This document shows, piece by piece, positions 46,946 through 56,444 of a stretch of 64,000 nucleotides of DNA. Each line of letters opens with the position of its first letter. The first letter of the stretch is position 1. The notes under the pieces are model-generated. The model worked only from the letters and a program-made list of their open reading frames with translations, searched no databases and was not told the origin of the DNA. The DNA comes from CAWBRT01 sp963832785 (GTDB taxonomy: Bacteria > Acidobacteriota > Terriglobia > Terriglobales > Acidobacteriaceae): contig CAWHVF010000005.1 of NCBI GenBank assembly GCA_963832785.1, forward strand, positions 310,001-374,000, in the 5' to 3' direction. The position numbers were made by a program, and so were the translations under genes.

Positions 46946-49351
46946 TTAGAAGGTCATCTTCAAGCGTGCCGAGAAGTTGCGTCCGGGAGCGATCGCAGTT
47001 CCCGAAAACAGGCTGGCAAAGTTGATTACATTGAGGCGGTTGGTCAGGTTGGTGGACTGCACCTGCAGTTCCGCGCTGCGCTGCTCCCGGCGGTAGACCT
47101 GCACGCCTGCCGCCGCGTTCAGGGAGAAATTCGGCGACACGCGTCCGCGGTCGAGGTTCACCCGGCTAAGAATTTCCGGTCCATACTGCGCCAGCAGGAA
47201 GCTGCGGTCAGTGCCATCGGTGTCGGCCGGTAATCCGCTGCCGTACTGGCCGCCGAAGGCGAGCCATAGACCGGACGCCGCCTGGAACCGCACGCGTGCG
47301 CGTGCTGTGTTGCGCTGGTCCTGGCTGACGGCGAAGCGGCTCGTGCTGGTCAGGTCGCTGCTAGCATCGCTGCCGAGAAACAGGCCCCCGGTAATTGGCC
47401 CCTGCCCCAGCCCGGATTGATTCGCGTAACTCAGGTAGCCGGAAAAGCGGCCCCACCGGGAGATCGCCAGGCGAACTTCCTCGCCGATGATCCTCGCCCG
47501 GGCGAAGGCTATCGGGAAGCTCACGCCGGTATCCAGAAGAACGTCGTCGTCGGAATAATTCCGAAAATCCCGGCGAAAGACATTAACGTCCAGCCGCAAT
47601 TTGCCGGATATGCCTTTGGTGAAGCCGATTTCGTAGTAGTTGGCCCGCGCCGGCCGCACCGGCAGGCGGGTCACGATGGCGTTCACCGAATCCAGTTGCG
47701 GCGAGCTGGCGAGCAGCAGATTTTCCATCGCCGGAGTCTGAAAGACGCGGTCGTAAGAGGCATGAACCAGCAAATTCCAGGATGAAAAATAGCGCGAGAC
47801 CCCGATGCGCGGGCTCCACGCCGACTCGTGCACCACGAAGCCGTAGTGATCAAAGCGCAGCCCGGCGCCGAGGCTCCATTTGCCCAGGCGGATCTGATCC
47901 TGGAAATAAGCGGAAGGCTCGATGTCCCAGCGGCGGTCGGAGAACTGAAACTGCTGCTGTGTGCCGGGATCGAATTGTGTCGGGTCGGTGATGATGTAGC
48001 TCAGGCTTTCATGAACCGGGTTGAAGATGCCGTCGATGCCCGCCTTCCAGTCGTGACGGCCATGGTGCCCGGCAACGTCGGCTCGCACGTAGCCCTCGCG
48101 GTAACCCCGGTTCTGGAAAACGATCACCGGGGTGGAGAGCTGGTTGGAAGCGAGCGCCGCGCCGGCATCGCGAACGCTTCCGGCAAAGCTGAGCAGCAGG
48201 GTAGGGGAGACGACGTGCTGGAAATGGACCTGCCCGCCGGTTTCCAGGTTGACGAGCGATTGCCGCTGGCCGGCCTGCTGCTGCACCAGTTCATTTGGCG
48301 CCAGAAAATGAACGGCGTTATGCGTGACCGAAATGCGCAGCCGGTCACGCCCGGAGAAGTCGTGTTCATAGGAGCCGGAAAAACCGTTTGCGTTCGCCTG
48401 GTTGGTGTAATTGGCCAGCACCGGCGGGTCCAGGTAGCGGTCGGTCTGGAAGCCGTCTCCGCCCAGGGCGAACCAGTTTTTTCCCTGGACGTACGACAGC
48501 CCGGCGGAGCCATTCAGCGTGGCAAAGCTGCCGCTGCCTGCGTTGAACTGTCCGTGCCAGCCGGAAGTCACATTCTTTTCCGTGTTGAGTTCAATGACCC
48601 CGCCCAGCTTGCGGCCGTATTCGGCGGGATAGTTCCCCGTGAGCACGCGCATGGACTCCACGTCATTTGCGTTAAACGCCGGAGCCAGGGCGGGCGAGCG
48701 GTTTTGCGTTACCGGAACTCCGTCTACCACATACTGTACGTCGTACTCCGAGCCGCGTGGATGCAGAATTCCATTGGCCTCGTACAGCCATCCCGGCTGC
48801 TCATCGACCAGGTTGGCAAGCTCGCGCCCGGGCTGGGCTGAGATTTGTTCGCCGATTGCCTGCCGTCCGATGGAATAGACGGTGCCCGTCTGGTAGCGGT
48901 CAACGAGCGCTACGGAATCGCTGACACGCACCGTCGTCGAGACCGGCGCCAGCGCCATCGTTACCGATACGCGCACCGGCGCCGCCGTCCGGATTTCGAT
49001 CCGCTCCGTGCGCGCGGCAAATCCGTCGGCGCGAATAGTTAAGCTGTAGACACCAAAGGTAAGATCGCGGGCAACGTATTGCCCATCCGCTCCCACTGCG
49101 AAAGTGCGATGGAATTGCCGGGCATCACTCGCCAACTCGCCACTGGCAGCGAGAGTGGCCCCTTGCGGGTCGCGCACCTCTATATGCAGTTCGGCACGCG
49201 CGCCCTGCGCATAGGCGCTGAGAGCGCCCCCAAGCAAGAGGAGCACGAGAAGGCCGAGCCGGTGGGTCTTGATTTTCTGGCTCCATAAACTTTGGACCCC
49301 GAGCTGACGGGGTCCATTGGGAACTAGCCGCTTCAGGTTAGAGCAATCCAA
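46946..49351 (-). CDS. TonB-dependent receptor with carboxypeptidase-regulatory-like N-terminus
   Basis: 801 residues. A signal peptide (LGLLVLLLLGGALSAYAQG) is followed by a CarboxypepD_reg-like domain (about 55-130), a plug (SAQPGRELANLVDEQPGWLYEANG; YVVDGVPVTQNRSPALAP; MRVLTGNYPAEYGRKLGGVI) and a 22-strand-type barrel ending FSARLKMTF. The only plausible start is a TTG at 49351, inside the end of the upstream lipoprotein gene, so translational coupling is likely. The ligand is unknown; the paired beta-propeller lipoprotein may be its surface partner. Confidence 0.88.
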   Translation of the reverse strand: MDCSNLKRLVPNGPRQLGVQSLWSQKIKTHRLGLLVLLLLGGALSAYAQGARAELHIEVRDPQGATLAASGELASDARQFHRTFAVGADGQYVARDLTFGVYSLTIRADGFAARTERIEIRTAAPVRVSVTMALAPVSTTVRVSDSVALVDRYQTGTVYSIGRQAIGEQISAQPGRELANLVDEQPGWLYEANGILHPRGSEYDVQYVVDGVPVTQNRSPALAPAFNANDVESMRVLTGNYPAEYGRKLGGVIELNTEKNVTSGWHGQFNAGSGSFATLNGSAGLSYVQGKNWFALGGDGFQTDRYLDPPVLANYTNQANANGFSGSYEHDFSGRDRLRISVTHNAVHFLAPNELVQQQAGQRQSLVNLETGGQVHFQHVVSPTLLLSFAGSVRDAGAALASNQLSTPVIVFQNRGYREGYVRADVAGHHGRHDWKAGIDGIFNPVHESLSYIITDPTQFDPGTQQQFQFSDRRWDIEPSAYFQDQIRLGKWSLGAGLRFDHYGFVVHESAWSPRIGVSRYFSSWNLLVHASYDRVFQTPAMENLLLASSPQLDSVNAIVTRLPVRPARANYYEIGFTKGISGKLRLDVNVFRRDFRNYSDDDVLLDTGVSFPIAFARARIIGEEVRLAISRWGRFSGYLSYANQSGLGQGPITGGLFLGSDASSDLTSTSRFAVSQDQRNTARARVRFQAASGLWLAFGGQYGSGLPADTDGTDRSFLLAQYGPEILSRVNLDRGRVSPNFSLNAAAGVQVYRREQRSAELQVQSTNLTNRLNVINFASLFSGTAIAPGRNFSARLKMTF

Positions 49352-51674
49352 AGACCGACAACGTATCAGTCGAAACTACGTAGACTTTGCCATTGATGAC
49401 GGTGGGGACCGTCCACTTGGTGTATCCCACCGACGAGCTGCGGTACAACTCATTCGTCATGTCGCTGGCGTCGTAGGCATGCAGGTAATACGAGGTGTAA
49501 TCCAGCGCCCAGACGATGCCGTTGTTCGCGCCATTTGAGGAAACCACCGGCTGGCTGCCGGGGAACAGGAAGCTGAAGCTGCCCTGCGAAGCCGGGGTAG
49601 TCGACATCAGCCCGGTGCTCGGATCCAGGGAAAACATTTTGATCACATCGTTGTTGCCGATGAAATAAAGGTTCCCCTGGAAGTAGGCCGGAGTCATAAA
49701 GCAGTGGTCGGTATATTGCCTCTGGCCCGCCACACCGCCTCCCACGATGCTGGCTATCTCCTGCACGATCTGGCTGTCGGAGCCGGACTGAAAGCCGCCC
49801 ATGTGGTCGCGATCCACCACGTACACCGGGGTCGGTTTGCCGCAGCCGATCAACTCGTTGGGGTGGGCACTGCCGGCCTGGGTTGGGACCAGGACCGGAC
49901 CGCCGGAGCCCAGGTCCATGTCGCCCGCCGAGAGGGTCGATTGGTTGTAGGGGCTGAAGAAATCGAGCACGCTCAATGTCGGACTGAGTTTGACCCAACT
50001 CATGCCGAACTGGGCGGTGCCGTCGAAGTTTCCGTTGCCCGTGGCAGCGTAGATGTTGCCCGCCGAATCGGCCGCAAGTCCGCCGCCGCCCCAAATCCCG
50101 GCACCAAGGCCGGTGGGCGTGGCGTTCCAGGCGGCCACTTGCGACAGGGTATTGGTGGCATAAGCGAATATCCAGCCATGCCAAACGCCGTTATCACCCT
50201 GGCTGCCGAATGCTATGTATACGTTGCCGTTGGCCAGGATGAGCGCCGGCCGCTGCAACTGCGTCGACGATGTGAAACCGCTGGCGGCGATAACTACCGG
50301 GCTGCCGGAAATATCGTTGCCGGTGGCAACATCGAGCGCGTGCAGGCGGTGAATGAAGACGCCGTTTTCCAGCGTTTCGGCAACCACGTAGAGCACCCCA
50401 TACTGCGCGCCTTTGGAGATGTCGATCACCGGAGTTCCCGTGATCCCGATCTCCGGTTGTATGGTGTAGCCGCTTGAACTCGTAGCCACGGTTGTCGCGC
50501 CATTGACCAGGAAAGAAGTCTGCCAGAGAGGCGGCCCGGCCTGGTCGGCGTCGAAGGCATAAACGCTGTCGTGCTCGGTGGCGACAAACACCACATTGTG
50601 CGTGCTGCCATTGATGCTGATGTTCGATAGATATAGGGGCTGAGCGAAAACCTTGCCGTCTACGCTGTCGGTGAACTTCAGCCCGAAGGTCGTGGAATTG
50701 ACGTTCGAGGGTGTTAGTAAAGCTTCGTTAGGCTGCTGCCCGGTAGCATCGTTGCCGTTTTTCCAGGTGGTGTAAAACAGCGTGCCTGAAGGCAGAGGCG
50801 TAACCACGGTATCCACGGCCTGGGCGGTAGCATCGCCGGACGCTGTGCCGATGATGGTGCAGGTGCCTCCAGAGGGAATGCTGCTCGGCGCGGTGAAGAA
50901 GCCAACCGTGTCGTCAGTGGCGCTGGGAGCGATTGTGCCGCAGGAAGCATGCCAACTGATTATCGCCGCGTTGGCCTTGAACTGCTGTGTCTGGTTGGTC
51001 ACGGTGCTGGCCTTGGCCGGCGACAGTGAGAGAGGCGCGACCGTGTCCACCGCCATCGCCGTGGCGCTGCCGGCGGCGGTAGCGGTGATGGTGCAGGTGC
51101 CTCCCGAAGGAGGGCTGCTTGGAGCAGTGAACACCGCCGCGGTGCTATCGGTGGAGCTGGGAATGATGGTGCCGCAGGAGCTCTGCCAATCCAGGATGAC
51201 CGCGTTGGCCTTGAACTGCTGCGTCTGGCCCGCGGCCGTGTTGGTTGTCGCCGGCGACAATGACAGCGGCAGAATGGTTTCCACTGCCTGAATCGTATTG
51301 TTGGCTGCGGCGTTGGCGGTGACGGTACAAGTGCCACCCGGCGGAACGCTGCTCGGCGCCGTGAAAATCCCCACGGTATTGTCGCTGGGGCTGGCAGCAA
51401 TGGTGCCGCAGGAGGTCTGCCAGTTGGCGATCGCCGTGTTCGCCTGCAACTGCACCGTCTGCCCGGCAATCACATTGGATGTCAGGGGCGACAACGAAAG
51501 TACCGTTGGCGTAGTAGTCGTAGGCGGGGTCGGCGAGGTCACAGGCGAACTCCCAGATGAGGCCGCCTGATTCGACGATGAGTTGGAAGATCCACAGCCG
51601 ACAAGTAAAACAGCTAGGGCGACGATGATAGGGAACCTGTAGAGAAGGCTTGGGACCGGGGAGACCGCTTTCAT
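49338..51674 (-). CDS. Lipoprotein with three Ig-like repeats and a PQQ-like beta-propeller
   Basis: 778 residues. The lipobox LLVGCGSS is followed by a Ser/Thr-rich linker, then three tandem ~75-residue repeats. Each repeat carries QFKAN/QLQAN, W..SCGTI and FTAPSS.P.GGTCT (about residues 50-275). A ~500-residue beta-propeller domain follows (LFYTTWKNGNDATGQQPNEALLTPSNV ... VVFVATEHDSVYAFDADQ). The ATG at 51674 is chosen; the extension begins with TTG. It overlaps the TonB receptor start by 14 bp. It is probably a surface-exposed binding protein. Confidence 0.82.
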   Translation of the reverse strand: MKAVSPVPSLLYRFPIIVALAVLLVGCGSSNSSSNQAASSGSSPVTSPTPPTTTTPTVLSLSPLTSNVIAGQTVQLQANTAIANWQTSCGTIAASPSDNTVGIFTAPSSVPPGGTCTVTANAAANNTIQAVETILPLSLSPATTNTAAGQTQQFKANAVILDWQSSCGTIIPSSTDSTAAVFTAPSSPPSGGTCTITATAAGSATAMAVDTVAPLSLSPAKASTVTNQTQQFKANAAIISWHASCGTIAPSATDDTVGFFTAPSSIPSGGTCTIIGTASGDATAQAVDTVVTPLPSGTLFYTTWKNGNDATGQQPNEALLTPSNVNSTTFGLKFTDSVDGKVFAQPLYLSNISINGSTHNVVFVATEHDSVYAFDADQAGPPLWQTSFLVNGATTVATSSSGYTIQPEIGITGTPVIDISKGAQYGVLYVVAETLENGVFIHRLHALDVATGNDISGSPVVIAASGFTSSTQLQRPALILANGNVYIAFGSQGDNGVWHGWIFAYATNTLSQVAAWNATPTGLGAGIWGGGGLAADSAGNIYAATGNGNFDGTAQFGMSWVKLSPTLSVLDFFSPYNQSTLSAGDMDLGSGGPVLVPTQAGSAHPNELIGCGKPTPVYVVDRDHMGGFQSGSDSQIVQEIASIVGGGVAGQRQYTDHCFMTPAYFQGNLYFIGNNDVIKMFSLDPSTGLMSTTPASQGSFSFLFPGSQPVVSSNGANNGIVWALDYTSYYLHAYDASDMTNELYRSSSVGYTKWTVPTVINGKVYVVSTDTLSVFGLL

Positions 51675-52165
51675 GTGGCCAGCTTCTTGCAATTAGACAG
51701 CCACTCTGGATGGCCACGCTCAGACGCAAGCCACTCGCACCAGAGCAGCGGCTTAGCGCGTATGCGCCACCTTCCCTTAAGCAAAAAGTGAACTGGCGTA
51801 CTCACTTCATGCAAGGCGCTACTAAAGCTTGCCTTTGGCGATGCCGTCTGAAGTACTCACCGTCAGTGCTTCTAGCTGGAACTTGTTCAAGAGTGGTTTT
51901 GAAAGGGCCCGGCTTCAGGCGGGCCGCTGAGTGCCTTGAGAGCACTGGACTTTAGCCCCTGAGTTTGTCGTCTTCCTCCGGAATGGGTTTGGAAGACGCC
52001 CAAGTACTTTTAGCCCGATGCGAAAAGTACTTTAGGTCTGTAGCGCGAAGCGCATCCGCGCGACGCGGCGAAGCCGGCTTACTTCACGGCCGCACCTGCC
52101 GGGAGCAACTCTGGCCAGAGACTCGCATCTAAGCTGACCTGAACTTGGTTGGCAGGTGCATTTTA
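51675..52165. other. Divergent intergenic region between the two beta-propeller lipoproteins
   Basis: 491 bp without a gene. It holds the hairpin at 52002-52032 and a GGACTTTAGCCCC motif (51948-51960) of the CTTTAG-type repeats also seen near 62.0-62.1 kb. Promoters for both genes must lie here, but I could not pick them with confidence. Confidence 0.45.
52002..52032. repeat. Perfect 10-bp inverted repeat
   Basis: AAGTACTTTT (52002-52011), an 11-nt loop, then AAAAGTACTT (52023-52032). It lies between the two divergent lipoprotein genes, so it is either an operator or part of the dispersed intergenic repeat family. Confidence 0.55.
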
Positions 52166-53965
52166 ATGGCGTTTGGTCGTGCTCGCTTTGCCCTGGTGGC
52201 GTGTATTCTCTCCTTAATCTTGGCGATTGGATGCGGCGGCGGGTCCTCCACCAACAGCGCCACGCTCTCAAGCACCAACAGCGGCTCGCCAACCGGCAGT
52301 GACAGCACAACGCCACCTGCCGCGGGCAGCACAACGCCGCCGGTCACGCCGCCTACTACGGGCGGCACAACGCCGGCTTCGACCGTCGATGTGCCAACCT
52401 GGCATTACGACAATGCGCGCACCGGGCTCAATTCGAATGAAACCAGCCTGACGCCGCTCAACGTAAATTCGCAGACCTTTGGCAAGCTGTTCTCTTATCT
52501 GGTGGACGGCTATATCTATGCCCAGCCGCTATACGTCTCCAATCTGACGATTGGCGGCAGCGCGCACAATGTCGTCTTCGTGGCCACCGAGTACGACAGC
52601 GTGTATGCCTTCGACGCCGACAATTACGGCACCGGCGCGCCCTTGTGGAAGGTCTCACTGCTCAAATCTGGAGAAACGCCGCTTACGGGCGCGACTATCC
52701 AGCCGTACCAGGGAATCACTTCGACTCCGGCTATCGACCTGAGCTCGCACACCATGTATGTGGTTTCGGCGCAGCATGCCAGCAGCAATTCCTTCCGCCT
52801 GCACGCCCTGGATCTGCTCACCGGCGCGGAAAAGTTCGGCGGGCCGGTGGACATTACAGCATCGGTCGCGGGAACGAACTCGACCGCGGTGAACGGGGTT
52901 GTAACGTTGCCGGGCGGCTGCGTGCAGCGCGCGGCCTTGCTGCTGGCCAATAATACGGTTTACATCGGATTCGGAAACTGCCACAGCGGCTGGCTGCTCG
53001 CCTATGACGCGCTCACGCTCGCCCAGACCGCCGTGGTGAATATGAGCCCCAACATCGATGGATATGGGACCTACGGCGGCGCTGGCGGCGTATGGATGGG
53101 CGGCGGCGGCCCGGCCGCCGATAGCAACGGCAGTGTCTACATCAGTACCGGCAACGGTCCCTATGACGGGCTGACCTCGTTTGGCGAGTCGGTGCTCAAA
53201 TTTGACAACCAGCTCCACCTGCTCGATCACTTTACTCCGTTCGACTGGGCGTATCTGCAGTGCGTGGACGGCGACCTGGGCGGTGGCGGAGTGATGCTGA
53301 TTCCCGGCGCCTCGCAACTGCTGGCCGGAGGCAAGCGCGGCAAAATGTACCTGGTGAACACGGCTAACATGGGCGGCATGCAGGCCAACGATGCCGGGCT
53401 GGCGCAGTGGCTCTGGTTCGAGCAGGACAAAGCGCCCGCCTACACCGCTTCCTGCACCGACAATCTGGGAGTAGTGCAAACCACGCAAACTGCCGGTTAC
53501 GAGATATTCGGCACCGGGTCGTTTTTCAACGGTTCGGCCTACCTCGGCGTAGTGCCGACCGCCACCGCTAATCCCGGTCCGGTACGCCAATTCCCATACG
53601 CCAACGGACTGCTGGCTCCCGGCTCGGTCACTCCGGACAGCATTCAAATGAGCTCGTACGGCACGACGGGATTTGTCTCAGCCAATGGCACGTCCAATGG
53701 CATATTGTGGATGATTGATCACGGCCAGCCGCTGCAAAACTCCGGCGGCCTGCCGTCCACCTCTGCCGTATTGCACGCCTTTGATGCCACAGACGTCTCT
53801 AAGGAGCTTTACAACAGCTCGCAGAATGCCGCAGATGCCGCCGGGCTCGGAATCAAATTCACCTCGCCCATAGTCGCCAATGGCAAGGTATTCATCGGCA
53901 CCGGCCACGATCCGACTACCACCGCGAATCCGCAGGGCGAACTGGATGTGTACGGCCTGAAGTAG
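52166..53965 (+). CDS. Secreted lipoprotein with beta-propeller domain
   Basis: 599 residues. The lipobox region LILAIGCGGG is followed by a Ser/Thr/Pro-rich linker (about 25-80) and a propeller domain. This is homologous to that of the divergent neighbour: TWHYDNARTGLNSNETSLTPLNV, VVFVATEYDSVYAFDAD, GGPAADSNGSVYISTGNG, VNTANMGGMQ and GKVFIGTGHD. It lacks the Ig-like repeats of its neighbour. The pair probably arose by duplication and then diverged in the N-terminal part. The ATG at 52166 is preferred over an upstream TTG. Confidence 0.82.
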   Translation: MAFGRARFALVACILSLILAIGCGGGSSTNSATLSSTNSGSPTGSDSTTPPAAGSTTPPVTPPTTGGTTPASTVDVPTWHYDNARTGLNSNETSLTPLNVNSQTFGKLFSYLVDGYIYAQPLYVSNLTIGGSAHNVVFVATEYDSVYAFDADNYGTGAPLWKVSLLKSGETPLTGATIQPYQGITSTPAIDLSSHTMYVVSAQHASSNSFRLHALDLLTGAEKFGGPVDITASVAGTNSTAVNGVVTLPGGCVQRAALLLANNTVYIGFGNCHSGWLLAYDALTLAQTAVVNMSPNIDGYGTYGGAGGVWMGGGGPAADSNGSVYISTGNGPYDGLTSFGESVLKFDNQLHLLDHFTPFDWAYLQCVDGDLGGGGVMLIPGASQLLAGGKRGKMYLVNTANMGGMQANDAGLAQWLWFEQDKAPAYTASCTDNLGVVQTTQTAGYEIFGTGSFFNGSAYLGVVPTATANPGPVRQFPYANGLLAPGSVTPDSIQMSSYGTTGFVSANGTSNGILWMIDHGQPLQNSGGLPSTSAVLHAFDATDVSKELYNSSQNAADAAGLGIKFTSPIVANGKVFIGTGHDPTTTANPQGELDVYGLK

Positions 53966-54123
53966 TTTGAGCCGTCAAAGCAGCGCGAAATCGCGCGCGA
54001 AAGCCGCTGTTAGCAGCTACCACTTGGGCTCTTGGCTCGCGGCATAGGTAACACTGCAAGTTTTCCTGAGACTCTGGTCCGGCCCTTTGTTGAGTTCGAA
54101 TTGATCCTGCTTTGGGTAAAACC

Positions 54124-56403
54124 ATGCGTCGATTCCATCGTCTTTGCCCGCTTGGCTGCGCGCTTCTGCTTTTACCGGTTGCCAGCGTCCTGTTGCATGC
54201 CGCGTCGGTAACGGCGGTGGACGGAGTGGTGCGCGATCCCTCCGGCGCGCCGATAGCTGAAGCGCGGGTGATCCTGTCGGCTTCCGGCATAAGTTTCCGG
54301 GCGCAAACCGACCGGGAAGGACATTTCGAAATCGCCGGCGGGCCCGGGGTGGTGGGAAGTATCGCAGTCGCGGCCCCGGGATTTTCCCGAATCGTGATGC
54401 CATGGAGCCCGGAGCGCCGGCATATCGACATAACCCTGCCACTAAGCCGCGTCGAAGAACGCGTGAGCGTAAGCGCCACGCCTGAAACTCCGCCCCCAAA
54501 TATCGTCTGGATAAACGGCGAGCAACTTACAAGTAGCGGCGCGCTTGGCCTGGACAATGTTCTCCGGGAAGTTCCGGGATTCAGCCTTTACCGCCGCACG
54601 CCGGCCTGGAGCGCCAATCCGACCACGCAGGGAGTCTCGCTGCGCGCCGTGGGCGCCAATGGCGCCAGCCGCGCCCTGGTCCTCGATGATGGCATTCCCG
54701 CCAATGATCCCTTCGGCGCCTGGGTCTACTGGGGGCAGTTCGTTGTCGCCGCCATCGATCGCGTCGAGGTGGTTCAAGGCGGCGAATCGGATCTCTACGG
54801 CTCGCAGGCCATGGGCGGGGTAGTCAATATAATTCGCAAACAACCGCTGGCGACCCATCTGGCCATCGACAGCGAATTCGGCAATCAATACACACCTCTG
54901 GGATCGGCCCAAGGAGGGTTGCGCTTCGGGAGCTGGAACTTCACTGCCGCGGGCGAGGGCTTCCGCACCGATGGATACGTGCCCACGCCCGAGGCGCAGC
55001 GCGGGGCAGTCGATACGGTGGTGAATTCTCAGCATCGAACGGCGGACCTGATGCTGGAGCGCGTCTTCGGCGCCAAGGGGCGCGCCTTTCTCGGCGGCAG
55101 CTACTACCAGGAATCGCGCCAAAACGGCACGGTGCTGCAAACCAACAGCGCCAACATCCGCGAACTGCGCACCGGCCTTGACTTGAACCCGGGCAACCTG
55201 GGCAGTCTCAGCTTCCGCGTTTACGGGGGAACCGAGGGGCTGGAACAGACCTTCAGCGCCATTGCCGCCGACCGCAACTCCGAGTCGCTTACCACCAGCC
55301 AGACCGTTCCCGTCTCGCAGGCCGGAGCCAGCGTGCTGTGGTCGCGCGCGGCCGGCAAACGGCAGATGCTGCTCGCCGGGCTGGACCTGATGAAAGTAGA
55401 TGGGCAGTCGGATGAAGTCGCCTTCAGCTCCGGAGTGGCCAAGTCTCTGCTGAACAACGGCGGCGCGCAGACTACGGCTGGCGTATACGGGGAAGACCGG
55501 CTCCGTCTCACCAACAAGCTGTTCCTTTCGCTCGGCGCCCGGATTGATTACTGGAACAATACCGCCGGGCACTCGATCACTACCCCGCTGGTGGCGACCG
55601 TTTCCGCCAGCAACACGGTTTTTCCTAACCGCAGCAACACCGCCTTCAGCCCGCACATAGGCACGCAGTACGGGATAAACAGCAAACTGACGGTGTTCGT
55701 CTCCGGCCAACGCTCCTTCCGCGCGCCGAGCCTGAACGAGCTCTATCGCAGCTTCCGCGTGGGAAACGTGCTCACCAACGCCAACCCGTATCTCACGGCG
55801 GAACGCCTCAGTGGCGGCGAAGCCGGCCTCAGCTACCGTGTCAACGGGCGCCTGCTGCTGCGCGGAAGCTACTTCTATGACGTCATTACCAATCCCATCT
55901 CGAACGTGACCCTCTCGACCACCGCGACCCTGATTACACGCCAGCGGCAAAACTTGGGCCGCACGCGCTCGGAGGGCATCGACGTTTCCGCGCAGACCAA
56001 GCTCACCCGTACGCTTACCGTGGAAACCGCCTACCAGTACGCCGCCGCCGTGGTGCTCGGCTCCCCCGCCAACCCCGCGCTAGTGGGCCTCGATGTGCCG
56101 CAGGTGCCGCGCCACGTGGTCGCGGCCAGACTGCGCTACTCCAAGCCCAAGCTGTTTACTTTTGCCGTGCAGGCGCGCTACCAGGGACGCCAGTTCGACG
56201 ATGATCAGAACTTGCTTCCGCTGGGAGGATTTTTTGTGGCTGACGTTTTCCTCTCCCACCAGCTCCGGCGAGGGGTGGAACTGTATGCCGCCGCCGACAA
56301 CGCCTTCGATCGCCGCTACGTCGTGAATAGGAGCCCCATCGCGCAGCTCGGGCCGCCAGTCATGGCGCGGGCAGGCCTGAGGCTCTCATTCGGAAGAGAA
56401 TAA
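54124..56403 (+). CDS. TonB-dependent receptor (BtuB/CirA-like layout) with regulatory-like N-terminus
   Basis: 759 residues. A signal peptide (LGCALLLLPVASVLLHAAS) is followed by a CarboxypepD_reg-like domain (about 32-105) and a plug (LDNVLREVPGFSLYRRTPAWSANPTTQGVSLRAVG; ALVLDDGIPANDPFGAWVYW; IDRVEVVQGGESDLYGSQAMGGVVNI). The barrel contains SGQRSFRAPSLNELYR and ends ARAGLRLSFGRE. I see no cobalamin riboswitch box upstream. The ATG at 54124 is chosen over a TTG four codons earlier. Substrate unknown. Confidence 0.9.
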   Translation: MRRFHRLCPLGCALLLLPVASVLLHAASVTAVDGVVRDPSGAPIAEARVILSASGISFRAQTDREGHFEIAGGPGVVGSIAVAAPGFSRIVMPWSPERRHIDITLPLSRVEERVSVSATPETPPPNIVWINGEQLTSSGALGLDNVLREVPGFSLYRRTPAWSANPTTQGVSLRAVGANGASRALVLDDGIPANDPFGAWVYWGQFVVAAIDRVEVVQGGESDLYGSQAMGGVVNIIRKQPLATHLAIDSEFGNQYTPLGSAQGGLRFGSWNFTAAGEGFRTDGYVPTPEAQRGAVDTVVNSQHRTADLMLERVFGAKGRAFLGGSYYQESRQNGTVLQTNSANIRELRTGLDLNPGNLGSLSFRVYGGTEGLEQTFSAIAADRNSESLTTSQTVPVSQAGASVLWSRAAGKRQMLLAGLDLMKVDGQSDEVAFSSGVAKSLLNNGGAQTTAGVYGEDRLRLTNKLFLSLGARIDYWNNTAGHSITTPLVATVSASNTVFPNRSNTAFSPHIGTQYGINSKLTVFVSGQRSFRAPSLNELYRSFRVGNVLTNANPYLTAERLSGGEAGLSYRVNGRLLLRGSYFYDVITNPISNVTLSTTATLITRQRQNLGRTRSEGIDVSAQTKLTRTLTVETAYQYAAAVVLGSPANPALVGLDVPQVPRHVVAARLRYSKPKLFTFAVQARYQGRQFDDDQNLLPLGGFFVADVFLSHQLRRGVELYAAADNAFDRRYVVNRSPIAQLGPPVMARAGLRLSFGRE

Positions 56404-56444
56404 GCACGGCTCCGGGCTGCGCCGCCGCGAGCCACCCGGGGATA

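Noticed and set aside
53966..54123. Cobalamin riboswitch before the TonB receptor
   Set aside because: No GCCACTG-like B12 box and no matching stem pattern; the gap is too short for the class.
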